Assembly: GCA_021846565.1 (NCBI GenBank)
Contig: JAJZWS010000020.1
Span: forward strand, 1 to 48,250
Direction: 5' to 3'
From: Bacillota bacterium
GTDB taxonomy: Bacteria > Bacillota > Sulfobacillia > Sulfobacillales > JAIMBI01
Length of the DNA stretch: 48,250 nt
A model generated the notes under the pieces. It searched no databases and was not told where the DNA came from. It saw only the letters and a program-made list of their open reading frames with translations. How positions within the stretch are numbered: the stretch's first letter is position 1; each line of letters starts with the position of its first letter. Positions 15,326-24,156 of the stretch are shown in pieces. Position numbers and translations under genes: made by a program.

Positions 15326-17461
15326 GTGGCGGTACACGTGCCAAAGCCCACGACGCGCATCCCCTGGAATGGGTGGCACTGGCCGCGCTGGCCGCTGGCC
15401 CTCGGGATCTCGCTGTTGGCCCTGATATTGGGACAAGCCACGCTGTACGCCCACGCGGCGCCGTTCGCGTGGGCACTCGTGGTCGTGGTGTGGCAGACCG
15501 ACCGCGGCTCACTGGGGCCGGCGCTGGGGGGGGCGTCTGCTGGGACCGCGCTGGCGGTGGGCTGGCACCCGGCCCTGCTGCTGCTCCTGATGGGCCTGGG
15601 GCTCTGGTCGCTGCCGCGGGCGCGCTGGCCGGTGTGGGCGGCCGCCGGGCTGGGTGGCCTCGGGGCGGTGCCGCTCGTGGTGCTGGGGTGGGTGCTGGCG
15701 GCCGCCGACGCCCCCATGGCAGGCTTGGCGGCCGCCATGGGCGTGTCGGCCGTGCTGAGCATGTCCGCCGCCGTCGCCTGGGTGGCCGCGGGCGTCCCTC
15801 GCGGGCGGGAGGCCGTGCCGCTGGCCGTGGTCCTGTACTGCGCGGCGGCGATGTTTTCCGGACTGGAGGGATTTCACTGGGGATGGTTTCTCCCGGGATT
15901 CACCGTCGGGACGGCGGCGGTGCTGCTGGCGGCCAGTGTCGGCGGGCCGGCCGGCGGGGCGCTGGCGGGCGCCACCCTGGGGGTGGTGTCGGTACTCCGG
16001 GCCACGGGCGTCCTGGGCAGCGTGGGCATGCTGGCGGTGGCGGGGTTTGTCGCCGGGTTGGCCCGGGGGCGGTTTGAGAGGGCCGCCGGCGTCCTGCTGG
16101 TGGGGGCCACCGTGGCGTACGCCGTCTTCTTGTCGTCGCCGCGGCTATTTTTCCCGGAGCTCATGTCAATGGCCCTCGGGGCGGCGGCGTTTTCCCTGCT
16201 GCCAACGGCGGCGGTGCGGTGGCTCCGTGCCCGGGCCACCCAGCTCGCCCCCCGCGATCCGCCGGGCGTCCAGGAACGCATCTTGGATTTGGCGCGCGTG
16301 CTAGGCGAGATGGCCCGTCTTTTTCAAACGGCTGAGGGCATGACCGAGGACCATCCGCCCGACGCCGTGCCCGCGGTGGTGAGCGCTGTATGCCGACGCT
16401 GCTCTCTCTACGGCCAGTGCTGGGAGATGCGGCGCGACGCCAGCGTGGCGGGTGTCAGGACCCTGTTGGACCGATCTCGGCGGCAGTCGGTTGGACCAGC
16501 CCTGGTGGCCGCCGAACTGGATGGTCGATGCATCAAGCCCGAGCGCGTGGCCGAGGCCGTGAATCGGGTGGGGGTGGAGCAGGGCCGGCTGGAGCGCCGC
16601 GACCGCCTGTTGATGGACACTCGCCAACTGGTGCGTCGGCAGCTGAACGCCATGGCCGACCTGGTAGAGGACATGGCGCGCGAAACCGCGCAACTAAAAC
16701 GGCCCAAGTCCGTGCAGCGCCGACTGGCCTTCTCCGTGGGCGTCGCGAAGCGGGCCCGCGGCGGGGCCGTGGTAAGCGGCGACACGCATCTGGTGCAGGA
16801 AGTGATGCCCGGGCGCGTCGCGATTGGGTTGTCGGATGGCATGGGGGTGGGCCAGGAGGCGGCCTGGGAGTCGGCCGCCGCGCTGGCCCTCCTGGAAGAA
16901 ATGCTGCGTGCCGGGTTTTCGGAAACCTTGGCGGTGCGCGCGGTCAACACGGCGCTGTTGGTGCGCGACCCGGCAGAACGGTTTGCCACGCTGGACGTCA
17001 TGGTGGTGGATCTGGATGAACACGAGGGGCAGCTCCTGAAAGTGGCGGCGGCGCCGACGTTTTTGGTGCGTGGCAGCCAGGTGGAGGTGATTCGCGGAGA
17101 GAGCCTGCCGGTCGGGATATTGGATTCGGTGCAGGTCACGCCGGTCTGTCGTAAATTAGAAGCCGGTGACGTGGTCGTGATGGTGTCGGATGGCGCGCTG
17201 GTGGTTCCTGACGCCAGCGGGGAGGAGCGGCTGGCGGGCTACCTCGAGACGGTCACGGTGGAGCGGCCCGACGTGATGGCCGAGACCCTGTTGGCGCTCA
17301 TGCTGGACCTGGACGAGGAACGCGCGGCCCGTGACGACGCGCTGGTCATGGTGATTCGGGTCAGCGGGACGCCGGTGGCGATGCCGGAACGCGTCGGCGG
17401 TCAGATTATCGGGGAGTGGCGGCGAATCACATCGCGGCACGTGGCGGGAGCCCGGGGATGA
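15326..17461 (+). CDS. spoIIE: Stage II sporulation protein E (SpoIIE phosphatase)
   Basis: A 711-residue protein, somewhat shorter than the roughly 830 residues of B. subtilis SpoIIE. Residues about 20-310 hold some ten membrane helices. A central region with coiled parts (330-460) includes a cysteine cluster VCRRCSLYGQCWEM. The C-terminal PP2C phosphatase domain (470-705) carries SDGMG at 503-507 and a late VMVSDGALVVPD. SpoIIE dephosphorylates SpoIIAA to release sigma-F in the forespore and works at the asymmetric septum. GTG 15326 is chosen from the SD GGGAGGGAT just upstream. It is followed one base later by the tilS frame, the order expected in Bacillota. Confidence 0.95.
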   Translation: MAVHVPKPTTRIPWNGWHWPRWPLALGISLLALILGQATLYAHAAPFAWALVVVVWQTDRGSLGPALGGASAGTALAVGWHPALLLLLMGLGLWSLPRARWPVWAAAGLGGLGAVPLVVLGWVLAAADAPMAGLAAAMGVSAVLSMSAAVAWVAAGVPRGREAVPLAVVLYCAAAMFSGLEGFHWGWFLPGFTVGTAAVLLAASVGGPAGGALAGATLGVVSVLRATGVLGSVGMLAVAGFVAGLARGRFERAAGVLLVGATVAYAVFLSSPRLFFPELMSMALGAAAFSLLPTAAVRWLRARATQLAPRDPPGVQERILDLARVLGEMARLFQTAEGMTEDHPPDAVPAVVSAVCRRCSLYGQCWEMRRDASVAGVRTLLDRSRRQSVGPALVAAELDGRCIKPERVAEAVNRVGVEQGRLERRDRLLMDTRQLVRRQLNAMADLVEDMARETAQLKRPKSVQRRLAFSVGVAKRARGGAVVSGDTHLVQEVMPGRVAIGLSDGMGVGQEAAWESAAALALLEEMLRAGFSETLAVRAVNTALLVRDPAERFATLDVMVVDLDEHEGQLLKVAAAPTFLVRGSQVEVIRGESLPVGILDSVQVTPVCRKLEAGDVVVMVSDGALVVPDASGEERLAGYLETVTVERPDVMAETLLALMLDLDEERAARDDALVMVIRVSGTPVAMPERVGGQIIGEWRRITSRHVAGARG

Positions 17462-17462
17462 G

Positions 17463-18878
17463 GTGTCGTGGAGCGTCGGAGGCACACCGGAGGCACACCG
17501 GAGGCACAGCGGAAGGAGTGTGGGCAGCGCGGGGCTGTGGGAAAACTTTCACACCACGCTCGAGCACGAGGGCTGGCTGCCCTACGGCGGGCGGGTGGTG
17601 GCGGGTGTCTCGGGCGGGTCGGATTCCATGGCGCTGTTGGGGTTGTTGGCGCGCTCCGCCCCGTCTTTTGGCTGGGACCTGTCGGTGGTGCACGTGCACC
17701 ACGGGCACCGCGGCGAGGATGCCGACCTCGATGCCGACCTGGTGCGCCGCTGGAGTGCGGGCCTGGGCATCGCGTGTGTGGTCGACCGGGTCACCGTAGC
17801 CCCGCGTGGCGGCGAATCGTGGGAGATGGCCGCCCGCGACGTGCGCCGGACCGCGTTGTTGCGCCATGCCGGCTCGGATGGCAGGCTGGTGCTGGCCCAC
17901 CACCGGGATGACCAGGTCGAGACGGTGCTGTACCGCATCCTGCGCGGCACGGGCGTGGCCGGCATTGCCGGCATGCGGCCCGTGGCCGGCCCCGTGGTGC
18001 GCCCCCTGCTCCCATGGTCGCGCGCAGAGCTGGCGGCGTGGCGCGAAGGCGCCGGCATTCCCTGCCGTGAAGATGCCACCAACCAGTCGCGCCGAGCCGT
18101 CCGCAACCGCATCCGTCATGAGCTGCTGCCCCACCTGGCGGACACCTACAACCCGCGGGTGGCCGATGCCGTGATGAGGCTGACCCAGTCCGCCGGCGAA
18201 CTGGAGGACTGGGCGGACCAAGAGGCGGCCGCCTGGCTCAGCGGCCACTGGGACCGGGATGTGGCACCGGGCCAGCAACGCCTGGCGGGGGCCCGCCCGC
18301 TGCCGCCGGCGCTTCTGGACCGCGTGCTGCGCCGGGTGGCCCAAACGCTCGGGTTTGGCCTCACCGAGGAGCAGGTGCGCGCCGCCCGCCAGGGTGCGAC
18401 CGGGTGGCCCCGCCGCCACCAGGTGGCCTGGCACGGGGAGGATCTGTGGATTGCCGGACCACCGCCCGATCCGGTGCCCTTCGTCGAGCGGCCGCTCGCG
18501 CTGCCGGGTATGACCGCGCTGCCGGACGGACAGCTGTGGGTGGCGGACGTCCCTGATGCGTCCCGCCCGCTCGAACCGCCGCCGCCTCACCTGGGGAGGG
18601 TCCTGGTGAGCCGAGTCCCCGCACTGACGGTGCGCGGATGGCAGGCGGGCGATCGGATTGCCCTCGCCGGAGGCACGAAGAAGCTGCAGGATGTGTTTGT
18701 GGACGCGCGGGTGCCGCGGCGGCTCAGGCCCTTGTGGCCGGTGGTCGTGGACGCGGACGGCGTGGCGGCGGTGCCCGGGCTCGCAGTGGCGGCCCGGCTG
18801 ACGCCCCGGGTCAACGACGCAGCTTGGGCGCTGGCGTGGGTGCGGCCACCCGCCGGTAAGCCCGCAGCTCCCCCGTGA
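17463..18878 (+). CDS. tilS: tRNA(Ile)-lysidine synthase TilS
   Basis: A 471-residue enzyme that modifies C34 of tRNA-Ile(CAU) to lysidine, an essential step for reading AUA. The PP-loop motif SGGSDS is at residues 50-55, followed by VHVHHGHRGEDADLDA, VLAHHRDDQVETVLYRILRG and EDATNQSRRAVRNRIRHELL. The TilS C-terminal domain is seen from about residue 385 (VRGWQAGDRIALAGGTKKLQ). The N-terminus is uncertain: GTG 17463 abuts spoIIE and includes residues encoded by an 11-base tandem repeat, while GTG 17520 would give a more usual length. No hpt gene follows; a TA module does. Confidence 0.94.
   Translation: MSWSVGGTPEAHRRHSGRSVGSAGLWENFHTTLEHEGWLPYGGRVVAGVSGGSDSMALLGLLARSAPSFGWDLSVVHVHHGHRGEDADLDADLVRRWSAGLGIACVVDRVTVAPRGGESWEMAARDVRRTALLRHAGSDGRLVLAHHRDDQVETVLYRILRGTGVAGIAGMRPVAGPVVRPLLPWSRAELAAWREGAGIPCREDATNQSRRAVRNRIRHELLPHLADTYNPRVADAVMRLTQSAGELEDWADQEAAAWLSGHWDRDVAPGQQRLAGARPLPPALLDRVLRRVAQTLGFGLTEEQVRAARQGATGWPRRHQVAWHGEDLWIAGPPPDPVPFVERPLALPGMTALPDGQLWVADVPDASRPLEPPPPHLGRVLVSRVPALTVRGWQAGDRIALAGGTKKLQDVFVDARVPRRLRPLWPVVVDADGVAAVPGLAVAARLTPRVNDAAWALAWVRPPAGKPAAPP
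17477..17509 (+). repeat. Three tandem copies of an 11-base unit at the tilS start
   Basis: CGGAGGCACAC is repeated three times (the last copy ends in G). The unit is not a multiple of three, so each copy is read in a new frame. It contains GGAGG, which may act as multiple SD sites for a downstream start at 17520, and could change copy number by slippage. Confidence 0.8.
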
Positions 18879-18893
18879 GGTGGGCGCCGCGCT

Positions 18894-19277
18894 CTAAGAC
18901 GGTACGACGATCACTCGGGGGGAGTAGTTGGCCAAGATGGCGTCAGCCGTGAGCAGATGAAGCGCGGCGGCCTGGGCCTGAGCCACGAGCAGGCGATCGA
19001 ACGGGTCACGATGGATCGGGGGAAGCTCCGTCACCCCTATGGCGTGGATGGCGAGCACCGGCAACTCGGCAAACCCGCTCGCGGTGATGTTGTGGACCAG
19101 CCCCGCGATGGGCGCGTCCAGCTTGCCGAGCATCATCTTGATGCAGGCTTCCCAAATGGACGCGGCACTGACGTACACTTCGTCGGCAGCTTGGACCAGC
19201 TTGCGGGCATGCGGGCGGAGCCGCGGAGAATTGTTAACGGCCCAAAGGTATATCTGCGTGTCCAGCAAGAGGTTCAC
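18894..19277 (-). CDS. VapC-type PIN toxin
   Basis: A 127-residue PIN protein of the COG3744 type: NLLLDTQIYLWAVNNSPRLR gives the first acid, VSAASIWEACIKMMLGKL the middle acid, and PPIHRDPFDRLLVAQAQAAA followed by LLTADAIL the last acids. The GTG start at 19277 overlaps the TGA of the antitoxin (GTGA). It lies between tilS and ftsH on the opposite strand, 15 bases after tilS, where Bacillota usually have hpt. The active site looks whole, so this is a live module. Confidence 0.9.
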   Translation of the reverse strand: MNLLLDTQIYLWAVNNSPRLRPHARKLVQAADEVYVSAASIWEACIKMMLGKLDAPIAGLVHNITASGFAELPVLAIHAIGVTELPPIHRDPFDRLLVAQAQAAALHLLTADAILANYSPRVIVVPS

Positions 19278-19519
19278 AGCTCTGAGCCTTCGAAGTTTTT
19301 CAGCACGTCGTCCGGCAACGGAGCATCAAAGTCGTCCGCGATCCGGATCTGCCCGGCCAAAAGTCCAAACACCCGCCGGGGACGTTCCGGGACCAGCGGG
19401 ACTAGGCGGGCCATAGGCTTGCCCGCCTTGGCAATCACGATGGGCTCGCGCCGCGTGGCCACATCTTCCACGAGGCGGCTCAGATGGGTCTTGGCCTCAT
19501 GAATGTTGACGACTCGCAC
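19274..19519 (-). CDS. Phd/YefM antitoxin
   Basis: An 81-residue antitoxin. MRVVNIHEAKTHLSRLVEDV is the standard Phd N-terminus and PIVIAKAGKPMARLVPL the dimer strand; the rest, ending in PLPDDVLKNFEGSEL, is the toxin-binding tail typical of partners of COG3744 PIN toxins. The GTG start at 19519 follows a G-rich SD. A consensus promoter lies 34 bases upstream. Confidence 0.92.
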   Translation of the reverse strand: MRVVNIHEAKTHLSRLVEDVATRREPIVIAKAGKPMARLVPLVPERPRRVFGLLAGQIRIADDFDAPLPDDVLKNFEGSEL

Positions 19520-19552
19520 GGACCATCCCCCCCTGGAATACCGACTAGGTTT

Positions 19553-19581
19553 AGTTTAGTTTACTTGAAGCCGGGTGTCAA
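19553..19581 (-). promoter_or_regulatory. Promoter of the Phd-VapC operon
   Basis: On the - strand TTGACA (19581-19576) and TAAACT (19558-19553) are 17 bases apart. The -10 lies in a short direct repeat of ACTAA units, which may be the antitoxin operator. The AT-rich block contrasts with the GC-rich surroundings. Confidence 0.6.
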
Positions 19582-19635
19582 CGAGTGGAGCCCGGCACCC
19601 AGTTGTCCCGTACCGCTGGCGCGGTCGCGGTATGC

Positions 19636-19641
19636 TATAAT
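19636..19641 (+). promoter_or_regulatory. Extended -10 promoter of ftsH
   Basis: TATGCTATAAT carries a perfect TATAAT with an upstream TG, an extended -10 that can work without a good -35; none is evident. It lies 73 bases before the ftsH ATG. Confidence 0.6.
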
Positions 19642-19713
19642 CCGGTTGCCGACTGCGGGTCGGCCAGTTTTCTTGTGCGCGGGCGCCGCGCGGTTGTGAA
19701 CGGGAGGTGCGGC

Positions 19714-21531
19714 ATGGCAGGCGGCCGTTGGCTGAGGGGCATTGTGACCATTGTCCTGGTGGTACTGTTTGTGGCGACGCTGATGGAACTGTTCAGCTCC
19801 CAGACGCCCACGATTCCCACCCGGCCCATCAGTCAGATGATGACGATGGCCAAGGCGGGTGAGATTCATTCGGTGACGATGAATCCGTCCAGCAGCACCA
19901 TCACCGTCACAGAACAAAATGGCTCTAAGTACCAAAGCATCTATGACTCGGGGGGCACAACCTCGGTCAGCAATGCGCTCATGACCGACGGCATCGCCGT
20001 GACCATTCTGCCGCCGGCCACCACGTCCTTCTGGCTGTCGCTCGCGAGCAACTTCCTGCCGCTGTTGTTTGTGGCCGGGATTCTCTATCTCCTGTTCAGC
20101 CAGACGCAGGGTGGCGGCAACCGCGTGATGCAGTTTGGGAAGAGCCGCGCCCGCATGCATACGGAAGAACGCCGGCGCGTCACGTTTGACGACGTGGCCG
20201 GCGTCGAAGAAGAGAAGCAGGAACTGGCCGAGATCGTCGACTTCCTGCGCTATCCCAAGAAATATCTGGAGCTGGGCGCACGCATCCCCAAGGGCGTGTT
20301 GCTTTTTGGTGAGCCCGGCACCGGCAAAACCCTCTTGGCCCGCGCCGTGGCTGGCGAGGCGGGCGTGCCGTTCTTCTCCGACAGCGGCTCGGACTTCGTC
20401 GAAATGTTTGTGGGCGTTGGCGCGTCCCGCGTGCGGGACTTGTTTGACCAGGCTAAGAAAAACTCTCCCTGCATTGTGTTCATCGATGAGATTGACGCGG
20501 TCGGCCGGATGCGGGGCGCTGGTTACGGCGGCGGCCACGACGAGCGGGAGCAGACCCTCAATCAGCTGCTGGTGGAGATGGACGGGTTTGGCATCAACGA
20601 GGGCATCATCGTGATTGCCGCGACCAACCGGCCCGACGTGCTGGACCCGGCCCTGCTGCGGCCGGGCCGGTTTGACCGCCAGGTGGTGGTGCACCGTCCC
20701 GACGTCAAGGGCCGGATAGCGATTCTGGAAGTGCACACCCGCGGCAAGCCGCTGGACCAGGACGTGAGTTTGGAGACCATTGCCAAGCGCACGCCGGGGT
20801 TCACCGGGGCGGACTTGGCCAACCTGGCCAACGAGGCGGCGCTCTTAGCTGCCCGCAAGCGGGCCAAGCGCATTCACATGGAGCACTTCGAAGAGGCCGC
20901 CGAGCGCGTGATGGGTGGCCCCGAGAAGAAGTCGCGTGTTATCAGCGACAAGGAGAAGCGCGCGGTCGCGTTCCACGAATCGGGCCACACCCTGGTGGGG
21001 ATGCTGGTGACGCACGGCGACCCGATTCACAAGGTGAGCATCATCCCACGTGGGATGGCCATGGGGTACACGCTGCCCTTGCCGGAGGAGGACCGGTACC
21101 TCCTGACGCGGGATCAGATCCTCGACCAGATGGCGATGGCGCTTGGGGGCCGGGCGGCCGAGGAGCTGGTGTTTGGCGAAATCTCGACCGGCGCCTCGGA
21201 CGACTTGGAGAAAGTCTCGAAGCTGGTGCGCCGCATGATCACCGAGTACGGCATGTCGGACGAGCTGGGGCCCATGACGTACGGCACGCGGCACGACCAA
21301 GTCTTTTTGGGTCGCGACCTTATGCGGGACCGCGACTACGGCGAGGAAGTGGCGGCGGCGATTGACCGAGAGGCGCGCCGCATCGTGATGCAGCAGTTTG
21401 AGCGGGCCAAGCGAATCCTGGAGAAGCACCGCGAGGTGCTGAACCGCATTGCGCAGACCCTGATCGAGAAGGAGACGCTGGAAGCCGAGGAGCTGTTGAA
21501 CCTGGTGGGCCCGATTGAGCGGGCCAGCTGA
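19714..21531 (+). CDS. ftsH: ATP-dependent zinc metalloprotease FtsH
   Basis: A 605-residue membrane AAA+ protease for quality control of membrane and regulatory proteins. Membrane helices lie at about 8-26 and 106-128, flanking the extracytoplasmic domain. Walker A GEPGTGKT is at 199-206, Walker [11 protein letters not shown] and the second region of homology [20 protein letters not shown] follow, and the zinc site is HESGH at 421-425 (often HEAGH). ATG 19714 has SD GGGAGGT. It has its own promoter. The extracytoplasmic loop is short and the C-terminus lacks a long disordered tail. Confidence 0.97.
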   Translation: MAGGRWLRGIVTIVLVVLFVATLMELFSSQTPTIPTRPISQMMTMAKAGEIHSVTMNPSSSTITVTEQNGSKYQSIYDSGGTTSVSNALMTDGIAVTILPPATTSFWLSLASNFLPLLFVAGILYLLFSQTQGGGNRVMQFGKSRARMHTEERRRVTFDDVAGVEEEKQELAEIVDFLRYPKKYLELGARIPKGVLLFGEPGTGKTLLARAVAGEAGVPFFSDSGSDFVEMFVGVGASRVRDLFDQAKKNSPCIVFIDEIDAVGRMRGAGYGGGHDEREQTLNQLLVEMDGFGINEGIIVIAATNRPDVLDPALLRPGRFDRQVVVHRPDVKGRIAILEVHTRGKPLDQDVSLETIAKRTPGFTGADLANLANEAALLAARKRAKRIHMEHFEEAAERVMGGPEKKSRVISDKEKRAVAFHESGHTLVGMLVTHGDPIHKVSIIPRGMAMGYTLPLPEEDRYLLTRDQILDQMAMALGGRAAEELVFGEISTGASDDLEKVSKLVRRMITEYGMSDELGPMTYGTRHDQVFLGRDLMRDRDYGEEVAAAIDREARRIVMQQFERAKRILEKHREVLNRIAQTLIEKETLEAEELLNLVGPIERAS

Positions 21532-21542
21532 CGCCGCCGAAC

Positions 21543-22889
21543 TTGACAGGCGAAGGAGTGCGCGGACTGGGACAGGATAAGCCGAATCACGACCCCAATG
21601 CATTTGTGGGCGCGACGGAGCAGGGCATCGGTGTATACACGCATGCCACCGATCGGTTCAAGACGATCTCGCTGCATGCGGTGTGGATCACGCCGCTCGC
21701 CGAAGACACCGCCAGCGTCACGGCGCTGGTGCCGTCCCTGTTGCGCCGGGGTGCTCGCCGCTGGCCTGACTGGCGGTCGATGGAAATGCGCCTGGAAGAG
21801 CTTTATGGCGCCGCCTTTCGGGCGGCCGTGGAAAAAGTCGGGGACCAGCAACTGGTGTCCTGTCACCTTGAGATGCCCGACGGGCGCTTTTTGCCTGGCC
21901 ACCCCGACACGCTCGCAGCGGGCATCGAGTTTTTAAACCACGTCATGTCGGAGCCGCACCTGGTCGAGGGCACATTTCCGCCCGAGGCGGTGGCTCAGGA
22001 ACAGGAGACCATGACCCGCCGCATCCAGGGCATCATCAACGACAAGGCTCAATACGCCACCCTGCGCCTCATGCAGGTGATGGCCGAGGGGCGGCCGTTT
22101 GGCCTGTCCCGCTACGGGCGCGTGGAGGATGTGGCCACCGTCACGCCGCTGGCGGTCACCGAGCGGTACTGGGAGGTGTCGCGCCAGGCACCCCTGCTGT
22201 TCTTTGGGGTGGGGGCGTTGGACGGGGAGGCGCTGGAGCGCGCGGTGCGGGCCACCTGGCAGCCACGCCCCGCCGGCGTCGGCATGCCGCCGATGGCCCC
22301 CGTGCCGGGCCTGCACCAGCGCAACCTGGTGGTGGATGAGCAGGAGGTGAACCAGGGCAAGCTCAACCTGGGCTACACGACCGGGGCGCGCCTGCCCGAT
22401 GCGGACTACCCAGCGCTCATGATGTACGCGGGGATCTTAGGAGGCTTCAGCCACAGCAAGCTGTTTGTCAACGTCCGGGAAAAGGCCAGCCTGGCCTATT
22501 ACGCGTATGCCCGCGTCGACGGCGTTCTGGGCCTGATGCACATCGGCGCGGGCATCGAGTTCAAGGATTTCAGCGAGGCGATGCGCATCACCGAGCAGCA
22601 GGTGGCGGACATGGCCGCGGGGCGCATCACCGAGCAGGAGATGGACTTCACCCGGCGGGGATACGTGACGAGCCTCAAAACGACCGAGGATTCTCCCGGG
22701 TCCCTGATTGGCCTCCAGATGCAGCGCCTCCTCATGGGAGGGGGCCTCTTGCCGGCGGATCTCATCCCGGCGCTGGAGCGCGTGACCGTCGAGGACATCA
22801 GGCGGGTGGCCGAAGGCGTGTCGCTGGACACGGTGTACTTTTTGACCGCGAAAGGAGAGGGTCACGACGTCCGCCTCCCGGTATCATGA
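21543..22889 (+). CDS. yfmF: YfmF-like M16 peptidase homologue
   Basis: About 440 residues of the M16 (insulinase/pitrilysin) family. The HxxEH zinc motif is absent, as in YfmF, which is the inactive half of a two-subunit M16 pair; the partner YfmH follows. Family features include KTISLHAVWITPLAEDTASV, GYTTGARLPDADYPALMMYA and KLFVNVREKASLAYYAYARV. In B. subtilis these genes are linked to the 5-aminopentanol modification of EF-P. The start is uncertain: TTG 21543 is the first, and the SD-like AAGGAG at 21552-21557 points to a start slightly downstream. It begins just after ftsH. Confidence 0.88.
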   Translation: MTGEGVRGLGQDKPNHDPNAFVGATEQGIGVYTHATDRFKTISLHAVWITPLAEDTASVTALVPSLLRRGARRWPDWRSMEMRLEELYGAAFRAAVEKVGDQQLVSCHLEMPDGRFLPGHPDTLAAGIEFLNHVMSEPHLVEGTFPPEAVAQEQETMTRRIQGIINDKAQYATLRLMQVMAEGRPFGLSRYGRVEDVATVTPLAVTERYWEVSRQAPLLFFGVGALDGEALERAVRATWQPRPAGVGMPPMAPVPGLHQRNLVVDEQEVNQGKLNLGYTTGARLPDADYPALMMYAGILGGFSHSKLFVNVREKASLAYYAYARVDGVLGLMHIGAGIEFKDFSEAMRITEQQVADMAAGRITEQEMDFTRRGYVTSLKTTEDSPGSLIGLQMQRLLMGGGLLPADLIPALERVTVEDIRRVAEGVSLDTVYFLTAKGEGHDVRLPVS

Positions 22890-22908
22890 TCCGCTGGTAG
22901 ACGAAACG

Positions 22909-24156
22909 GTGGTGCGCACCACGCTGCCGTCGGGGCTCGAGGTGGTCGTGATGCCCCGGCCTGGCCAGCGCCGCACGTACGCGACGTTTGCCACGTACTA
23001 CGGGTCCATCGACAGTCACTTCCGCGTGCCGACGACGGGCGCCGATCTGGAGGTGCCGGACGGCATCGCGCACTTTCTGGAACACAAAATGTTTGCCAAG
23101 CCCGAGGGCGATGTCATGGACCAATTTGCCGCGCTGGGGGCGTCCACCAATGCCTATACCGAATACCTCACGACCAGCTATCTGTTCTCCACCACCGATC
23201 GGGTGGCAGAGTGCCTGACTATCCTGATGGACCTGGTGCAGCGTCCGCACTTTACGGAGGAGAACGTCCAAAAGGAGCAGGGCATCATCGAGCAGGAGCT
23301 CAGGATGTACCTGGACATGCCCGGGGATCGGGTGCACTCCAACCTGATGCGGGCCCTGTACCAAAAGCATCCGGTGCGGCTTGACATCGGCGGCAGTGTG
23401 GCGTCCATCCGAACCATTACGCCGGACGTGCTGTACCGGTGCTACGAGACGTTTTATCATCCCAGCAACATGCTGCTGTTCGTCGTCGGGGATCTCGACC
23501 CCCAGCAGGTGATCGACCAGATTGCCGAGGCCCAGTGGGACAAGGGGCTCACCGAGAGCCAGGCCGAGATCGTCCGCTACCTGCCCGACGAACCGGACCC
23601 GGTGGCCGAGGCGTGGGTGGAGCAGGTGATGCCCGTGTCGCTTCCTCTGGTATCCATTGGCTATAAAGACCCGGTCAGCCGACTCGAGGGCCAAGACCTC
23701 CTGACCCGGGAAGTGGTCAGCGACGTCATGTGGGGCGTGCTGTTGGGCAAGGCGTCCCCGCTGTGGAGCCGCCTCTACGAAGAGGGGCTGATCAACGACC
23801 GGTTCGGCGCGCACTACACGGCCGCCACCACCTACGCCTATTCGTCGATGGGGGGCGAGACCCCCCACCCGGAGCGGCTGGCCGAGGTACTGGCGGAAGA
23901 ACTTGCGCGCGTCGCCATTACGGCCGAGGACGTGGAACGCCAGAAGAAGAGCCAGTGGGGTGGGTTTGCCACGCTGTTCAACAGCCCCGGCGACTTGGCG
24001 TACCAGTACAACGCGTGGCATTTTCGGGGGGTGGACCTGTTTCAGTTCTCCGACGCACTCGCGAGCGTTTCGCACAAGGATGTGGAAGCCCGGCGGGACG
24101 AACACCTCCAGCCCGTGCACCGCGCCATCTCGGTCATTCGCCCCGAGTCCTCATGA
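22909..24156 (+). CDS. yfmH: YfmH-like M16 peptidase (active subunit)
   Basis: A 415-residue M16 peptidase with the inverted zinc motif HFLEH (in IAHFLEHKMFAKPEGD) and the downstream glutamate in EEN...EQGIIEQELRMY. It also has the partner-type C-terminal R/Y region. GTG 22909 is the first ordinary in-frame start, but YfmH-like sequence (YHDPLVDETVVRTTL) and a strong SD AAAGGAGAGG at 22851-22860 lie upstream, where only non-standard start codons are in frame. The true start may therefore be an ACG, GTC or CTG codon. Its end overlaps hutH by four bases. Confidence 0.9.
   Translation: MVRTTLPSGLEVVVMPRPGQRRTYATFATYYGSIDSHFRVPTTGADLEVPDGIAHFLEHKMFAKPEGDVMDQFAALGASTNAYTEYLTTSYLFSTTDRVAECLTILMDLVQRPHFTEENVQKEQGIIEQELRMYLDMPGDRVHSNLMRALYQKHPVRLDIGGSVASIRTITPDVLYRCYETFYHPSNMLLFVVGDLDPQQVIDQIAEAQWDKGLTESQAEIVRYLPDEPDPVAEAWVEQVMPVSLPLVSIGYKDPVSRLEGQDLLTREVVSDVMWGVLLGKASPLWSRLYEEGLINDRFGAHYTAATTYAYSSMGGETPHPERLAEVLAEELARVAITAEDVERQKKSQWGGFATLFNSPGDLAYQYNAWHFRGVDLFQFSDALASVSHKDVEARRDEHLQPVHRAISVIRPESS

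Noticed and set aside
19561-20736. Long antisense open frame (391 codons) over ftsH
   Set aside because: It is a GC-driven shadow of ftsH with no family likeness or SD.
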